Both the position numbers and the translations under genes were made by a program. DNA of 64,000 bases from Anaerobaca sp035448545. GTDB taxonomy: Bacteria; Planctomycetota; Phycisphaerae; Sedimentisphaerales; Anaerobacaceae. Below are positions 15,419 to 27,162 of this stretch, in pieces. Location: NCBI GenBank assembly GCA_035448545.1, contig DAOTJE010000020.1, positions 1 through 64,000 on the forward strand, given 5' to 3'. The notes below the pieces were generated by a model that was not told where the DNA came from, did not search any database, and saw only the letters and a list, made by a program, of their open reading frames with translations. Within the stretch, counting starts at the first letter, position 1. Each line of letters begins with the position of its first letter.

Positions 15419-15447
15419 ACCATAGCGTTTCTGGCTCGATTTGTCAA
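15419..15447 (-). promoter_or_regulatory. promoter for the GspC-like gene
   Basis: On the minus strand, TTGACA (15447-15442) and TATGGT (15424-15419) are 17 bp apart, about 70 bp before the proposed start. Confidence 0.55.
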
Positions 15448-15501
15448 GCGATTTCCGGGCCGGATGTGGAGGAATAGGGGCTCTGGGAGATATGCGACGA
15501 A

Positions 15502-17889
15502 TCAGTCTGTATTGATTGCGGCCTTGAGGGCCTCCTCAACATTGCGGATGAAGACGAATTTCAAGCCTTTCTTGGCCTCCGTGGGAATCTCGGGCAGGTC
15601 CTTCTTGTTGCGCGCCGGCAGCAGGACGGTCTTGATGCCAGCCTGCTTGGCGGCCAGGACCTTCTCCTTGAGCCCGCCGATCGGCATGACCAGGCCACGA
15701 AGGGTGATTTCGCCGGTCATGGCGACATCCGGCCGAGTGGGCTTGCGGAGCAGCAGGCTGACCAGCGAGGTGAACATGGCGACTCCGGCACTGGGGCCGT
15801 CTTTAGGGATGGCTCCGGCGGGCACGTGGATGTGGTAATCGGCCTTGGCGAACTGTTTCTCGTCAATGCCGAGACGCTTGGCGCTGGCCTTGACGAGGGA
15901 AAAAGCTGCCTGGGCGCTCTCCTTCATGACGTCGCCGATGTGGCCGGTCAGTTGCAGGCTCCCCTTGCCGGGCATGGAAGCCGACTCGATGAACAGCAGC
16001 TCACCGCCAACAGGGGTATACGCCAGGGCGGTGGCGACGCCGGGGATTCCCGACCGCAGGGCCAGTTCCGACTCGTGCTGCGCCGGGCCGAGGATCCGCG
16101 CCAGGTCTCTGGCGCCGATCGTAGCCCGCCGCTTGTCTCCCTTGGCGATTTCCGTCGCGACGGACCGGCAGACGGCGGCGATGTGCCGCTCCAGGTTGCG
16201 CACACCCGCCTCGCGGGTATAGCTGTTGATCATGGTGCGGATGGCCTCGTCGCGGATGGTCAACTGCGACCTGCTCAGTCCGTGCTCCTTCAGCTGCCGG
16301 GGAACGAGGTACCGCCGGGCAATACAGAGCTTTTCGTTTTCGGTGTAGCCCGGCAGCTCGATAATCTCCATCCGATCGAACAGGGCCGGCGGGATCGGCT
16401 CGGTGTAATTGGCGGTTCCGATGAACATCACCGACGAAAGGTCGAACGGCTGGTCCAGGTAATGGTCGGTGAAACTGCTGTTCTGCTCGGGGTCGAGCAC
16501 TTCGAGCAGAGCGCTGGCCGGATCGCCCCGGAAGTCGGTGCCGATCTTGTCCAGCTCGTCGAGCATGAAGACGGGGTTGCGGCTGTGGCACTTGCGCAGT
16601 TCCTGCATGATTCGCCCGGGCAGGGCGCCGATATAGGTCCGGCGGTGGCCTCGGATGTCGGCCTCGTCGCGGATGCCCCCGAGCGAAACGCGGACGAACT
16701 TGCGGCCCATCGCCCGGGCGATGGATCTTCCCAGCGAGGTTTTTCCCACGCCCGGAGGGCCGACGAAGCACAGGATCGGGCTCTTGCCCGTCGGATTGAG
16801 TTTGCGGACCGCCAGGAATTCGAGGATGCGCTTCTTGATCTTGGCCAGGTCGTAATGATCGCGATTGAGGATGCGCTGGGCCTGGCTGATGTCGATCCGG
16901 TCCTCCGTCAGGACTGACCAGGGCAACTCACAGACCCAGTCGAGATAGGTGCGGATGACGCTGTATTCGGGCGAGGCGGCCGGGATCTTGCTCAGTCGGT
17001 CCAGCTCGCGAAGCGCCTCGGCCTCGACGGCCTTGGGCATGGCCGCGTTGGCGATACTCTCCCGCAGCTCCTTGAGTTCCTCGGTTCGCATGTCCTGCTG
17101 GCCGAGTTCCGATTGAATGGCCTTGAGCTGTTCCTGTAGGAAGTACTCGCGCTGGCTCTTGTCGATCGAGTCCCGCACGCGGCCCTGGATCTTGTGGCTC
17201 AGCTCCAGCACTTCGAGCTGATGGGCGAGGATCACCGAGAGTTCTTCGAGCCGCTTGGCCGGGTCGAGCTCGGCCAGAAGCTCCTGCTTCTTCACCAGGT
17301 CCATACTGAGGTTGGCGGCCAGAAAGTCGGCCAGTGCGGAGGGGTCTTCGATGTTCTCCAGCAGCACGGAGGCCTCTTCCGGCACGTTCGGGCTCAGCGC
17401 CACCACGCGGTTGGCCGATTGGCGAACGCTGACCATCAGCGCCTGAAGCTGCTTGGTCATTCGTGTTTTTACCGGCAGCAGCCGGATCCTCGCCTTGAGG
17501 TACGGCTCGGTGGCGACCCGCTCGACGATCTTGAACCGGGCGATGCCGTGGACGAAGATGTTGACCGATCCCTGGGGCATCTTGATGATCTTGAGCACCG
17601 AGGCGGTTGTGCCGACGGAGTAGAGGTCGGCAAAACCCGGCGTGTCGGTGTCCGGATTCCGCTGGGTCAGCAGCCCGATCAGCGATTCGTTCGGTTTGGT
17701 ATCGGCCAGCAGGGCCTTGCTCCGTTCGCGACCCACCGTCAGCGGCGTGACCGTGCCCGGATAGGCGACCGTATTGCGGATCGGAAGGATACCGATCACG
17801 TCGGGAACCTGCAGACCCGAATCGTTCTCGGGTCCCTTGCTCTCCTCGGCATGCACATAGCTGTCGATCTGCGTTGCGTCCTTCGCCAT
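15502..17889 (-). CDS. lon: Lon ATP-dependent protease
   Basis: This 795-residue cytoplasmic protease degrades misfolded and regulatory proteins. The LON substrate-binding domain begins at VIGILPIRNTVAYPGTVTPL. The AAA+ module has Walker A GPPGVGKTSLG (about residue 375), Walker B FMLDELDKIG, and the sensor region GTANYTEPIP. The C-terminal protease domain has the catalytic Ser in PKDGPSAGVAMF (about 695) and Lys in GGLKEKVLAAKQAG (about 740). The ATG at 17889 is chosen because codons upstream of it (to an ATG at 17949) are AT-rich and unlike the gene; the 17949 start is the main alternative. Confidence 0.96.
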   Translation of the reverse strand: MAKDATQIDSYVHAEESKGPENDSGLQVPDVIGILPIRNTVAYPGTVTPLTVGRERSKALLADTKPNESLIGLLTQRNPDTDTPGFADLYSVGTTASVLKIIKMPQGSVNIFVHGIARFKIVERVATEPYLKARIRLLPVKTRMTKQLQALMVSVRQSANRVVALSPNVPEEASVLLENIEDPSALADFLAANLSMDLVKKQELLAELDPAKRLEELSVILAHQLEVLELSHKIQGRVRDSIDKSQREYFLQEQLKAIQSELGQQDMRTEELKELRESIANAAMPKAVEAEALRELDRLSKIPAASPEYSVIRTYLDWVCELPWSVLTEDRIDISQAQRILNRDHYDLAKIKKRILEFLAVRKLNPTGKSPILCFVGPPGVGKTSLGRSIARAMGRKFVRVSLGGIRDEADIRGHRRTYIGALPGRIMQELRKCHSRNPVFMLDELDKIGTDFRGDPASALLEVLDPEQNSSFTDHYLDQPFDLSSVMFIGTANYTEPIPPALFDRMEIIELPGYTENEKLCIARRYLVPRQLKEHGLSRSQLTIRDEAIRTMINSYTREAGVRNLERHIAAVCRSVATEIAKGDKRRATIGARDLARILGPAQHESELALRSGIPGVATALAYTPVGGELLFIESASMPGKGSLQLTGHIGDVMKESAQAAFSLVKASAKRLGIDEKQFAKADYHIHVPAGAIPKDGPSAGVAMFTSLVSLLLRKPTRPDVAMTGEITLRGLVMPIGGLKEKVLAAKQAGIKTVLLPARNKKDLPEIPTEAKKGLKFVFIRNVEEALKAAINTD

Positions 17890-17979
17890 GGCTTCACCAA
17901 ACCAGTCATTTGTCTCGACGATGAAGAGATTATTCAGATAACTTGCCATGCATTTGCTCGATTCACCTGACGGTCTTAC

Positions 17980-18037
17980 GAGGATCATACGGCAGACCCC
18001 TCGATCCTCCCAACGGCAAAAAAAGCCAAAACTGCCG
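17980..18037 (-). promoter_or_regulatory. structured 5' leader of lon
   Basis: The predicted lon transcript has a leader of roughly 200 bases. It contains a perfect 7-bp inverted repeat, GAGGATC (17980-17986) with GATCCTC (18003-18009), and next to it CGGCA (18014-18018) with TGCCG (18033-18037) around a U-rich loop on the RNA. No CIRCE or sigma-32 signature is visible. A regulatory role is only a guess. Confidence 0.35.
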
Positions 18038-18105
18038 GCGCTACACCAGACCCACACCTTGCGCTTCGAGGGTTCACTCCATCCGCCCCAAGGCGCCTCC
18101 TGCGT

Positions 18106-18134
18106 ACTATACGCTCTCTGCAGGACCCTGTCAA
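18106..18134 (-). promoter_or_regulatory. strong lon promoter
   Basis: On the minus strand, TTGACA (18134-18129), 17 bp and TATAGT (18111-18106) form a near-consensus housekeeping promoter. Confidence 0.72.
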
Positions 18135-18270
18135 AACCCCAATGAAGATACGTCCGGGACGCGGTTGCAGTTTGCAGCTATTCCCGCCAGACCCCGCGAT
18201 CCGTGGAAGTTGCCGAAGTCCGGCGGCGTGCCGGCGCTGGGTCGGACGAGGAGTTGCCTGGTGACGGTCG

Positions 18271-21471
<3,201 letters not shown>

Positions 21472-21536
21472 TGAGTTATCTCCTGTAGAAGACAGATCTC
21501 ACACGGAGACCGCTGGGTGTCAAACAGGCCGGCGGG

Positions 21537-21565
21537 ATTAGAGCAGATGGAAAGCCCGTTGTCAA
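21537..21565 (-). promoter_or_regulatory. carB promoter
   Basis: On the minus strand, TTGACA (21565-21560), 17 bp and TCTAAT (21542-21537). A second TTGACA nearer the gene lacks a good -10 box. Confidence 0.65.
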
Positions 21566-21667
21566 ACGCCAAAGGGAACGCCAAAGACGGATGGTCGAAA
21601 CGCGGATTCGCAGAGGGAAACTCGTGTGTGGGACGCCGCATCCCTGAGCAGACGGGAAACGGCGGGC

Positions 21668-21783
21668 CGGGGCCGATCGCCCCGGACGCCGGAGACAGCG
21701 TCTATCGCCGCTTCCACGACCCCCGATATTCATCGGGGCGCTGTCTCCGGCGAAGGGTCTGGCAGGCCCCTGCTCGGCCTGCC
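21668..21783 (-). terminator. three stacked hairpins downstream of the Asp-Pro-Asn repeat gene
   Basis: Three perfect inverted repeats stand in a row: CCGGGGC/GCCCCGG (21668-21686); a 14-bp CGCCGGAGACAGCG/CGCTGTCTCCGGCG pair (21688-21701 with 21739-21752) that encloses a nested CCCCGAT/ATCGGGG stem (21721-21738); and GGCAGGCC/GGCCTGCC (21761-21783). They lie just past the stop of the gene at 21809 and before the carB promoter. No U-tract follows, so termination or mRNA 3' protection is inferred. The 337-bp gap 21472-21808 holds this structure and the carB promoter and nothing else that I see. Confidence 0.55.
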
Positions 21784-21808
21784 GCGAACGGGTCCATTGC
21801 GGCGGACC

Positions 21809-22186
21809 TCAGGCTCGTTCGGGCCCTGGATCGGTGGGCTCGTTGGGATCGTCGCCCAGAAGAAGGATCAGCCCGTGCGACCAACCGGCCCTTTCCGGCC
21901 CGGGCTCATTGGGATCGTCGCCCACGAGGACGAGCCCCTGCGAGCAGCACGCCCTCTCGGGTCCGGGCTCGGACGGCCCGTTGGGGTCGTCGTCCAGCCA
22001 GATCCAGCCGTTCGCCGAGGAGCTGCACTCGGGTCCCGGCTCCTGATTCGGGTCATTGGGATCGTCCACCGCCAACCAGATCACGTCCGCTCTGACCGAG
22101 GGAACGAACGTGATGTACTGGTGGGCGAGCACCGAGGCCAGCAGCAACAGCAGCAGGGTAAGTGTTCTGACAGAGACTCTTTGCAT
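21809..22186 (-). CDS. small secreted Asp-Pro-Asn repeat protein
   Basis: This 125-residue protein has a clear signal peptide (MQRVSVRTLTLLLLLLASVL to about VRA, residue 33). The mature part is four tandem, imperfect units of about 20-25 residues, each with a hydrophobic lead (such as VIWLAV, GWIWLD, GLVLVG, GLILLLG) followed by DDPN, a Pro/Glu/Gly stretch and PGPE. The acidic DDPN turns could bind calcium; this is speculative. An AAAGGAAAGG ribosome site lies at optimal distance from the ATG. It follows the PilX-like gene at 22246 by 59 bp in the same direction, so may be expressed with it. I know no family for it. Confidence 0.75.
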   Translation of the reverse strand: MQRVSVRTLTLLLLLLASVLAHQYITFVPSVRADVIWLAVDDPNDPNQEPGPECSSSANGWIWLDDDPNGPSEPGPERACCSQGLVLVGDDPNEPGPERAGWSHGLILLLGDDPNEPTDPGPERA

Positions 22187-22245
22187 ATCCTTTCCTTTCG
22201 TTGTGATGGGGTACTACGTTATCGGCTACTTCTGGTTACAACAGG

Positions 22246-23862
22246 TCAGACACTCTCGGTATACGTACTCTGATCGGGTTTGATGACAATGGGACTGGTG
22301 ATGCCGCTGGGCAGCATGGTGTCCTCATCCGGAGTGATGCTGATGACGCCGATATCGCCCAGTTCGGTGGTCTCCGAGCCGCCGTCGTCCAGCGTGGCAC
22401 CGATGTTCGTGACGTATCCGGAGGAATACGGGGTCGTGTCGAACATCGAGATGATCGTCCCGTAGATCTGTGCGTTTCCGCGAACATCCACAATGCCTCC
22501 GACGATGGCGCCGGTCAGGACGTTGTTGTCGCTCTGTTGCGGATTGGTGTTGCCCAGGTTCACGTTGAAGTGCGGAGCGAGGATCGTGGCCTCCTGGATG
22601 GCGGACTGGTTGTTGAAGGTCGCCGCGCCGGTGAAATAGAGGCAGTTTCGCTGCCAGTTGAACGGTTGGGGCGTCTCGGTGACGATCACGCCGTTGAACG
22701 TGCAGTCCTGGAATCGCACGTTGTTGGTGTAGGAGGTCTGGCTCGTGCTGGTCGGGCTGCAATCGATGTAGAGGATGCCGTTGAAGGTGCAGTTGCGGAA
22801 CAGCGCCTGGCGTCCGCGTGGCAGCGAGGCGTTGGTAAACGTCATGTTCTCATACACATGCCGTGTCAGCTTGAGGCTGCTGCTGCTCTGCGGCGCCGCG
22901 TAGTTTCCCGCCGCATGAGGGAAGTACTCGGTCACTCGATTGGCGGTGGGGCAGCTCGGGATTTCGGTCAGTCCCGAGGTGTAGCAGTCCGTGTTGTAGT
23001 CTGAGATGCTCATGCCGGGCACATCGGTGCCCTGCGGCTGGCCGTAATTGATACCCTCGTGGTAGGCCTGAATCTCGTCATCGGGGCTGTAGTAGCGATC
23101 GGCGTAATTGGTGCCCAGCGGATTGCCGTCGGTATCGAAGGGTAGTCCGTTGGCGTCCAGCGTCTCCAACTGATAGCCCTCGGCGAGGATGTCCTCGAGG
23201 TCCAGGACGGTATTGATGGTGCCGAGAACCTTCGAATCGCTGGTCATGTTGAACGGACTGATTTCGGGGCGATTCCACGAGCTGTAGAGGTCGCCGTGAA
23301 TGGTGGTGTTTCCGGTCAGCCACATCCGGCCGCGGCTGGCGATCGCGTACGTCAGGACCTCGCGGTCCTTGGTGATGGCCATTGTAATGCCCACCTTACG
23401 CGTCGCGCCGCCGTTGGCTCCGGTCGACTCCAGGTGAATCGTACGCGGATTGCTGGCGTCTCGACAAAAACGCATGTCGAACGTGACGGTCCCACCGTCG
23501 CACGTCATGCCCTGGATCGTCAGCTCGTTGGCGTCGTAGGACACGGTCTTGCCGTCGAGCGCCTGGTTCTGCGCGTAGGAACACAAGGTGTTCCAGACCT
23601 GGTTGGCCTGCGCATCGGTGACCTGATTCATGTTGGTTTCGCCCAGGCTGACGGTGTGGACGATGTACTTGGCGCACTCGAGACCGGACTGGGCGGCGAG
23701 CAACGCGGTGTTGAGTTTGTGCTGGTTGGAGGCCACCTGGACGTTGGCCCCGGACAGGGCGGCCAGGGAGACCGCCAGAGCCGAGAAGACCAGAACGAAG
23801 ATCATCGACAGAATGAGTGTGACGCCCCTGGACCTGTGGTGGTGCTTACCTGCCGCAGACAT
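22246..23862 (-). CDS. PilX-like pilus assembly/surface protein (solenoid type)
   Basis: This 538-residue protein has a basic N-terminus (GKHHHRSRGVTL) and one long hydrophobic helix (ILSMIFVLVFSALAVSLAALSGANVQVASNQ), the PilX N-terminal pattern, followed by AAQSGLECAKYIV. It lacks the classic prepilin Glu-5 cleavage motif. The body is rich in short beta repeats such as MWLTGNTTIHGDLY, FRNCTFNGILYI and FQDCTFNGVIV, suggesting a beta-solenoid. The ATG at 23862 has GGGGGGAAA upstream; an ORF extends further but the added residues are unlikely. It is paralogous to the gene at 24069-25460, which precedes it by 206 bp. Confidence 0.75.
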   Translation of the reverse strand: MSAAGKHHHRSRGVTLILSMIFVLVFSALAVSLAALSGANVQVASNQHKLNTALLAAQSGLECAKYIVHTVSLGETNMNQVTDAQANQVWNTLCSYAQNQALDGKTVSYDANELTIQGMTCDGGTVTFDMRFCRDASNPRTIHLESTGANGGATRKVGITMAITKDREVLTYAIASRGRMWLTGNTTIHGDLYSSWNRPEISPFNMTSDSKVLGTINTVLDLEDILAEGYQLETLDANGLPFDTDGNPLGTNYADRYYSPDDEIQAYHEGINYGQPQGTDVPGMSISDYNTDCYTSGLTEIPSCPTANRVTEYFPHAAGNYAAPQSSSSLKLTRHVYENMTFTNASLPRGRQALFRNCTFNGILYIDCSPTSTSQTSYTNNVRFQDCTFNGVIVTETPQPFNWQRNCLYFTGAATFNNQSAIQEATILAPHFNVNLGNTNPQQSDNNVLTGAIVGGIVDVRGNAQIYGTIISMFDTTPYSSGYVTNIGATLDDGGSETTELGDIGVISITPDEDTMLPSGITSPIVIKPDQSTYTESV

Positions 23863-23923
23863 GTGTTTCCCCCCGGAAAACATCCTGTTGTGTGACGCTG
23901 CTGCTCTTCTATGATCCATATTA

Positions 23924-23951
23924 ACTATAGGATACAATCGAGCGTCTGCAA
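23924..23951 (-). promoter_or_regulatory. candidate promoter for the second PilX-like gene
   Basis: On the minus strand, TTGCAG (23951-23946), 16 bp and TATAGT (23929-23924), about 60 bp before the ATG at 23862. Confidence 0.45.
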
Positions 23952-24068
23952 AACGTCCGTGCGATTCGCAGGGGCAGATGTCTTGGGGCTGCCTATATCG
24001 GACCTGTCGGGGTGCCGGCGCGCCGGGGTATTCGCACACGGGGCCCTTGTCCACGGGTCGTTCTTTGC

Positions 24069-25460
24069 TCAGATGCACTCGCGGTAGCTGTCGGGCGTGA
24101 ATTCGAGCGTGGTTTCCGGCTCGAAGCCGGCGGGGATCTTGTCTCGCCCGGAGCGGTTGAACACAAGGTCTGTGTTGCCCGCCAGCTCCATGCGGTCGTC
24201 GGAGTAATTGATGATCGAGCCGTTGATCGTTCCGCCGGCGTGCCCGTAGAATCGCACGCCGCTGGCGGCAATGACCCCGTTGATCATGCTGGCGTTTCCG
24301 CCGAACGCCACGCTGAACCCCGGCGCGATGATGAACGTCCCGGCTTCTTCCGTGAGCGCTCCGAACTCCTCCTCGGACAAGGTGGAGACGTCACGACTGA
24401 CCACGGTTCCGCCGAAATCGACCTGATTGAGCTCGGAGGGGGCCTCCAAGTGTCCCTCGGCCACGATCATGCCGTTGATCGTCGCGTTGCCGACAAAGCG
24501 GACGATGTTGGGCTGGCGGATGTACATGATGCCGTTGATGGTTGTGTTTCCCGTGAACTGCGGATTGGTGTTGGGCGGGATCTCGACATTCGCCAGGGTG
24601 GTGTTTGAGGTCGGATCGCCCGGCTGAAACGTTGTCTGGATGTACTGGACGAAGTCCTGTGGGTTGGGAACGGGGAAGGTGCAGGCATCGGCGCCGACGG
24701 TGATGTATTGTGCGGCGGCCGCCCCGCTGGCACCGTACACGGAACTGCTGTTGGCAATGTCGACGTAGGCCAGACCGTTGGCGATGGTCACTTTGCCCGC
24801 GATGGAAGACTTGCCGATCATTTCGAGCGCCAGGGCGCTGCGGAAGCTCTCGATGTAGATATCGGCCCAGAATTTCTCGTTGAATGTTTCGATGTCCACG
24901 TTGCCCTGAGTCATCAGGGGGCCCCGCGTGGCGATGCCGTAATCGAAGATGGGGTTGCCGATTTCCTTGAACTGGTAGCTGACGGCCACGCGTTTGGTGG
25001 CCCGGCCGCCGCAGCCGGTGATCGTGAGGTCGATGGCCTCGTAGTTGGGCGTGCCGTCGGCGTTGACACCGTAGGTCAGCGCCGCGGCGAAGGCTGTGTT
25101 GGTCGCGGCGTTCAGGCGGACCTGCGGTATGATGATTGTGTCGTCCTGATACGAGACGTCGATGTTCGGCAGGTCGGCGAATGTGTCCTCCAGTTGGTGG
25201 AAGAGGCTTTCCAGCCGGGCCGCGGGCGCGCCGCCGGGAAGGCTGATGTCGTGGAGGTAGTACCGCAGGATTTCAAGACCGGAATGGGCGCTGGCCAGGG
25301 CCCGGCCGCCCTGACACTGGTTGTTCGCTACCTGAACGTTGACACCGGACAGCGTCGCCATCGCGACGGCCAGCGAGGCGAATACGCCCAGGAAGATCAG
25401 CGACAAGACCAGCGCAGAACCACGACGACGGCTGATGGCGATACCCAAGGACGGTTTCAT
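24069..25460 (-). CDS. PilX-like pilus assembly/surface protein (solenoid type)
   Basis: This 463-residue paralogue of the next gene shares the N-terminal layout: basic start (AISRRRGSALVL), one hydrophobic helix with SGVNVQVANNQ, then ASAHSGLEILRYYL. The C-terminal half has repeated strands of the form FTGNTTINGIMYI, FVGNATINGMIVAEG, FGGNASMINGVI and HAGGTINGSIINYS, a beta-solenoid signature with Gly-Asn-x-x-Ile-Asn-Gly at each turn. Extracellular, envelope-tethered placement is inferred. GGAGGAAGAA gives an excellent ribosome site before the ATG. Confidence 0.75.
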   Translation of the reverse strand: MKPSLGIAISRRRGSALVLSLIFLGVFASLAVAMATLSGVNVQVANNQCQGGRALASAHSGLEILRYYLHDISLPGGAPAARLESLFHQLEDTFADLPNIDVSYQDDTIIIPQVRLNAATNTAFAAALTYGVNADGTPNYEAIDLTITGCGGRATKRVAVSYQFKEIGNPIFDYGIATRGPLMTQGNVDIETFNEKFWADIYIESFRSALALEMIGKSSIAGKVTIANGLAYVDIANSSSVYGASGAAAAQYITVGADACTFPVPNPQDFVQYIQTTFQPGDPTSNTTLANVEIPPNTNPQFTGNTTINGIMYIRQPNIVRFVGNATINGMIVAEGHLEAPSELNQVDFGGTVVSRDVSTLSEEEFGALTEEAGTFIIAPGFSVAFGGNASMINGVIAASGVRFYGHAGGTINGSIINYSDDRMELAGNTDLVFNRSGRDKIPAGFEPETTLEFTPDSYRECI

Positions 25461-25523
25461 TTCTTCCTCCGATGCTGCTCGAAGGGTTCAATCAGGGGCG
25501 CCTACCTTCAAATGCTCTATTAA

Positions 25524-25553
25524 ACAATAGAGAATCACCGGCAGCGATGGCAA
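25524..25553 (-). promoter_or_regulatory. candidate promoter for the PilX-like pair
   Basis: On the minus strand, TTGCCA (25553-25548), 18 bp and TATTGT (25529-25524). The -10 region sits inside a small perfect palindrome, TCTATT-GTTT-AATAGA, and a second palindrome TAGCC-ATC-GGCTA lies just upstream, so an operator is possible. Confidence 0.42.
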
Positions 25554-25600
25554 TAGCCGATGGCTAAAGAAGGTGAGTAAATGGCGACAAACGGGGACCA

Positions 25601-26464
25601 TTATTCCGCGTCGTCCCGCTCGGCGAAGTAGCTGCTGCGGGCGAAGGGCGCGGACTGGACCCAGGCGAATCCGACGTTTCGCGCCTGCTGCGCCCACCAA
25701 TCAAATCTTTCCGGACGCACATATTCGGCCACATCGAGCGAATCCCCGGAGGGTTTTAGGTATTGGCCGATGGTGATGCGCCGGCAGCCGACCGCTCGCA
25801 GGTCGCGCAGGACCTGCATCACCTCGTCGTCGGTTTCGCCCAATCCGAGCATGATCGACGACTTGGTGGGGATGCCGGGAAATCGCCGGGCCGCCATTTC
25901 CAGCAGGCGCAGGGAGAGCCGGTAGTTGCCGCCGGAGCGAGCCTTCGGATAGAGCGAAGGGACCGTCTCGACGTTGTGCGCAAACACGAAAGGCAGCACG
26001 TCGGCCAGGATGTCCAGTGCCTCCGACTGCTTGTCACGAAAATCGGGCGTGAGAATCTCGAATCGCACGGAAGGGCACTGCGTCCGCACCTCGGCGATGC
26101 AGTCGCGGAAGTGTCCGGCGCCTCCGTCGGGCAGGTCGTCCCGATTGACGCTGGTCATCACGAGATACTTCAAGCCCATCCGCCGGACCATCTGCGCCAG
26201 GCGCGCCGGCTCGGTGGGGTCGGGCGGCTCGGGTTTGCCTGTGGCCACCGAGCAGAACTTGCAGTTCCGCGTGCAGATGTTGCCCAGGATCAGGACGGTC
26301 GCGGTGCCCCGGCCCCAGCATTCGCCCTTGTTGGGGCAGTTCGCATGGTCGCAGATCGTCTCGATGTGCAGCGATTCGAGCGTCCGCTCGGTGTGCTGAA
26401 AGCTGTGCCCGGCGGGCCAGGGCCGTCGCAGCCAGGGCGGCAGTCGTTTGGCGTTGCTGCTCAT
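25601..26464 (-). CDS. lipA: lipoyl synthase
   Basis: This 287-residue radical-SAM enzyme inserts two sulfurs into octanoyl groups on lipoyl domains. Both iron-sulfur sites are visible: the auxiliary cluster cysteines in CDHANCPNKGEC (C-x4-C-x5-C) with the partner Ser in FARSSYFAE at the C-terminus, and the radical-SAM CTRNCKFC (C-x3-C-x2-C). The start is ATG at 26464, overlapping the lipB stop codon by four bases (ATGA), which marks tight translational coupling. Confidence 0.97.
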   Translation of the reverse strand: MSSNAKRLPPWLRRPWPAGHSFQHTERTLESLHIETICDHANCPNKGECWGRGTATVLILGNICTRNCKFCSVATGKPEPPDPTEPARLAQMVRRMGLKYLVMTSVNRDDLPDGGAGHFRDCIAEVRTQCPSVRFEILTPDFRDKQSEALDILADVLPFVFAHNVETVPSLYPKARSGGNYRLSLRLLEMAARRFPGIPTKSSIMLGLGETDDEVMQVLRDLRAVGCRRITIGQYLKPSGDSLDVAEYVRPERFDWWAQQARNVGFAWVQSAPFARSSYFAERDDAE

Positions 26465-27162
26465 GGTCGTGATCCGCCCAGGTAGTGCGGAAGCAGTTCT
26501 CTCAGACGCGCCTTGATCGCGCGCATGTCGCAGGGCCGGCCGGTTTCGTTCTCGACGGAGGTCATCTCGACGCCGTCGAGGCCGCAGGGCACCATTACGT
26601 TGAACAGACTCAGGTCGTTGCAGATGTTGATGGCCATGCCGTGATACGTCACGAACCGGCGGACGCGCACGCCGACCGAGGCGATCTTCCTGCCGCCGGC
26701 CCAGAGCCCCGGAAAGCCTTTTCGCCTTTCGGCCGCGACGCCCGCCCACGCGAGCAGGTTGATGCCGATGGCTTCCAGCGTCCGGACGTATTCGCCGACG
26801 CCCAGACCCCGCGGTTGAAGGTGAAGAATGGGATAGAATACCAACTGGCCCGGGTTGTGGGCGGTGGCGCCGCCGCCGCGACGAATCTCGACCACGTCGA
26901 TACCGCGCCGCATCAGCTCCTCCGGCCCGACCAGCAGCCTGTTGGCGCTGCGGCGGGCTCCCAGCGTGATGACGGGCGGATGCTCGACGAGGAGCACGGT
27001 GTCTCCGATCCGGCCGGCCTGACGCTGCTCGTTCAGCTCCTGTTGCAGGGCCAGAACCTCGCGATAGTCGGCCAGACCCAGGTCGTGCACCTGCGGTGCA
27101 GCCGCGGTGGTTCGCTCGATCTGGATGTTACGCGCCACCCTCAGGCTCTCCTTACGTGTCAT
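26461..27162 (-). CDS. lipB: octanoyl-[ACP]:protein N-octanoyltransferase
   Basis: This 233-residue enzyme moves octanoyl from ACP to lipoyl domains, providing the LipA substrate. It has RRGGGATAHNPGQLVFYPIL (normally RGG..T.HGPGQ.v.YP), the Lys in GGRKIASVGVRV, TYHGMAINICNDL, and the acyl-binding Cys in VPCGLDGVEMTS. The ATG at 27162 overlaps the lpdA stop (ATGA). A longer upstream open frame to 27258 lies inside lpdA and is discarded. Confidence 0.96.
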   Translation of the reverse strand: MTRKESLRVARNIQIERTTAAAPQVHDLGLADYREVLALQQELNEQRQAGRIGDTVLLVEHPPVITLGARRSANRLLVGPEELMRRGIDVVEIRRGGGATAHNPGQLVFYPILHLQPRGLGVGEYVRTLEAIGINLLAWAGVAAERRKGFPGLWAGGRKIASVGVRVRRFVTYHGMAINICNDLSLFNVMVPCGLDGVEMTSVENETGRPCDMRAIKARLRELLPHYLGGSRP

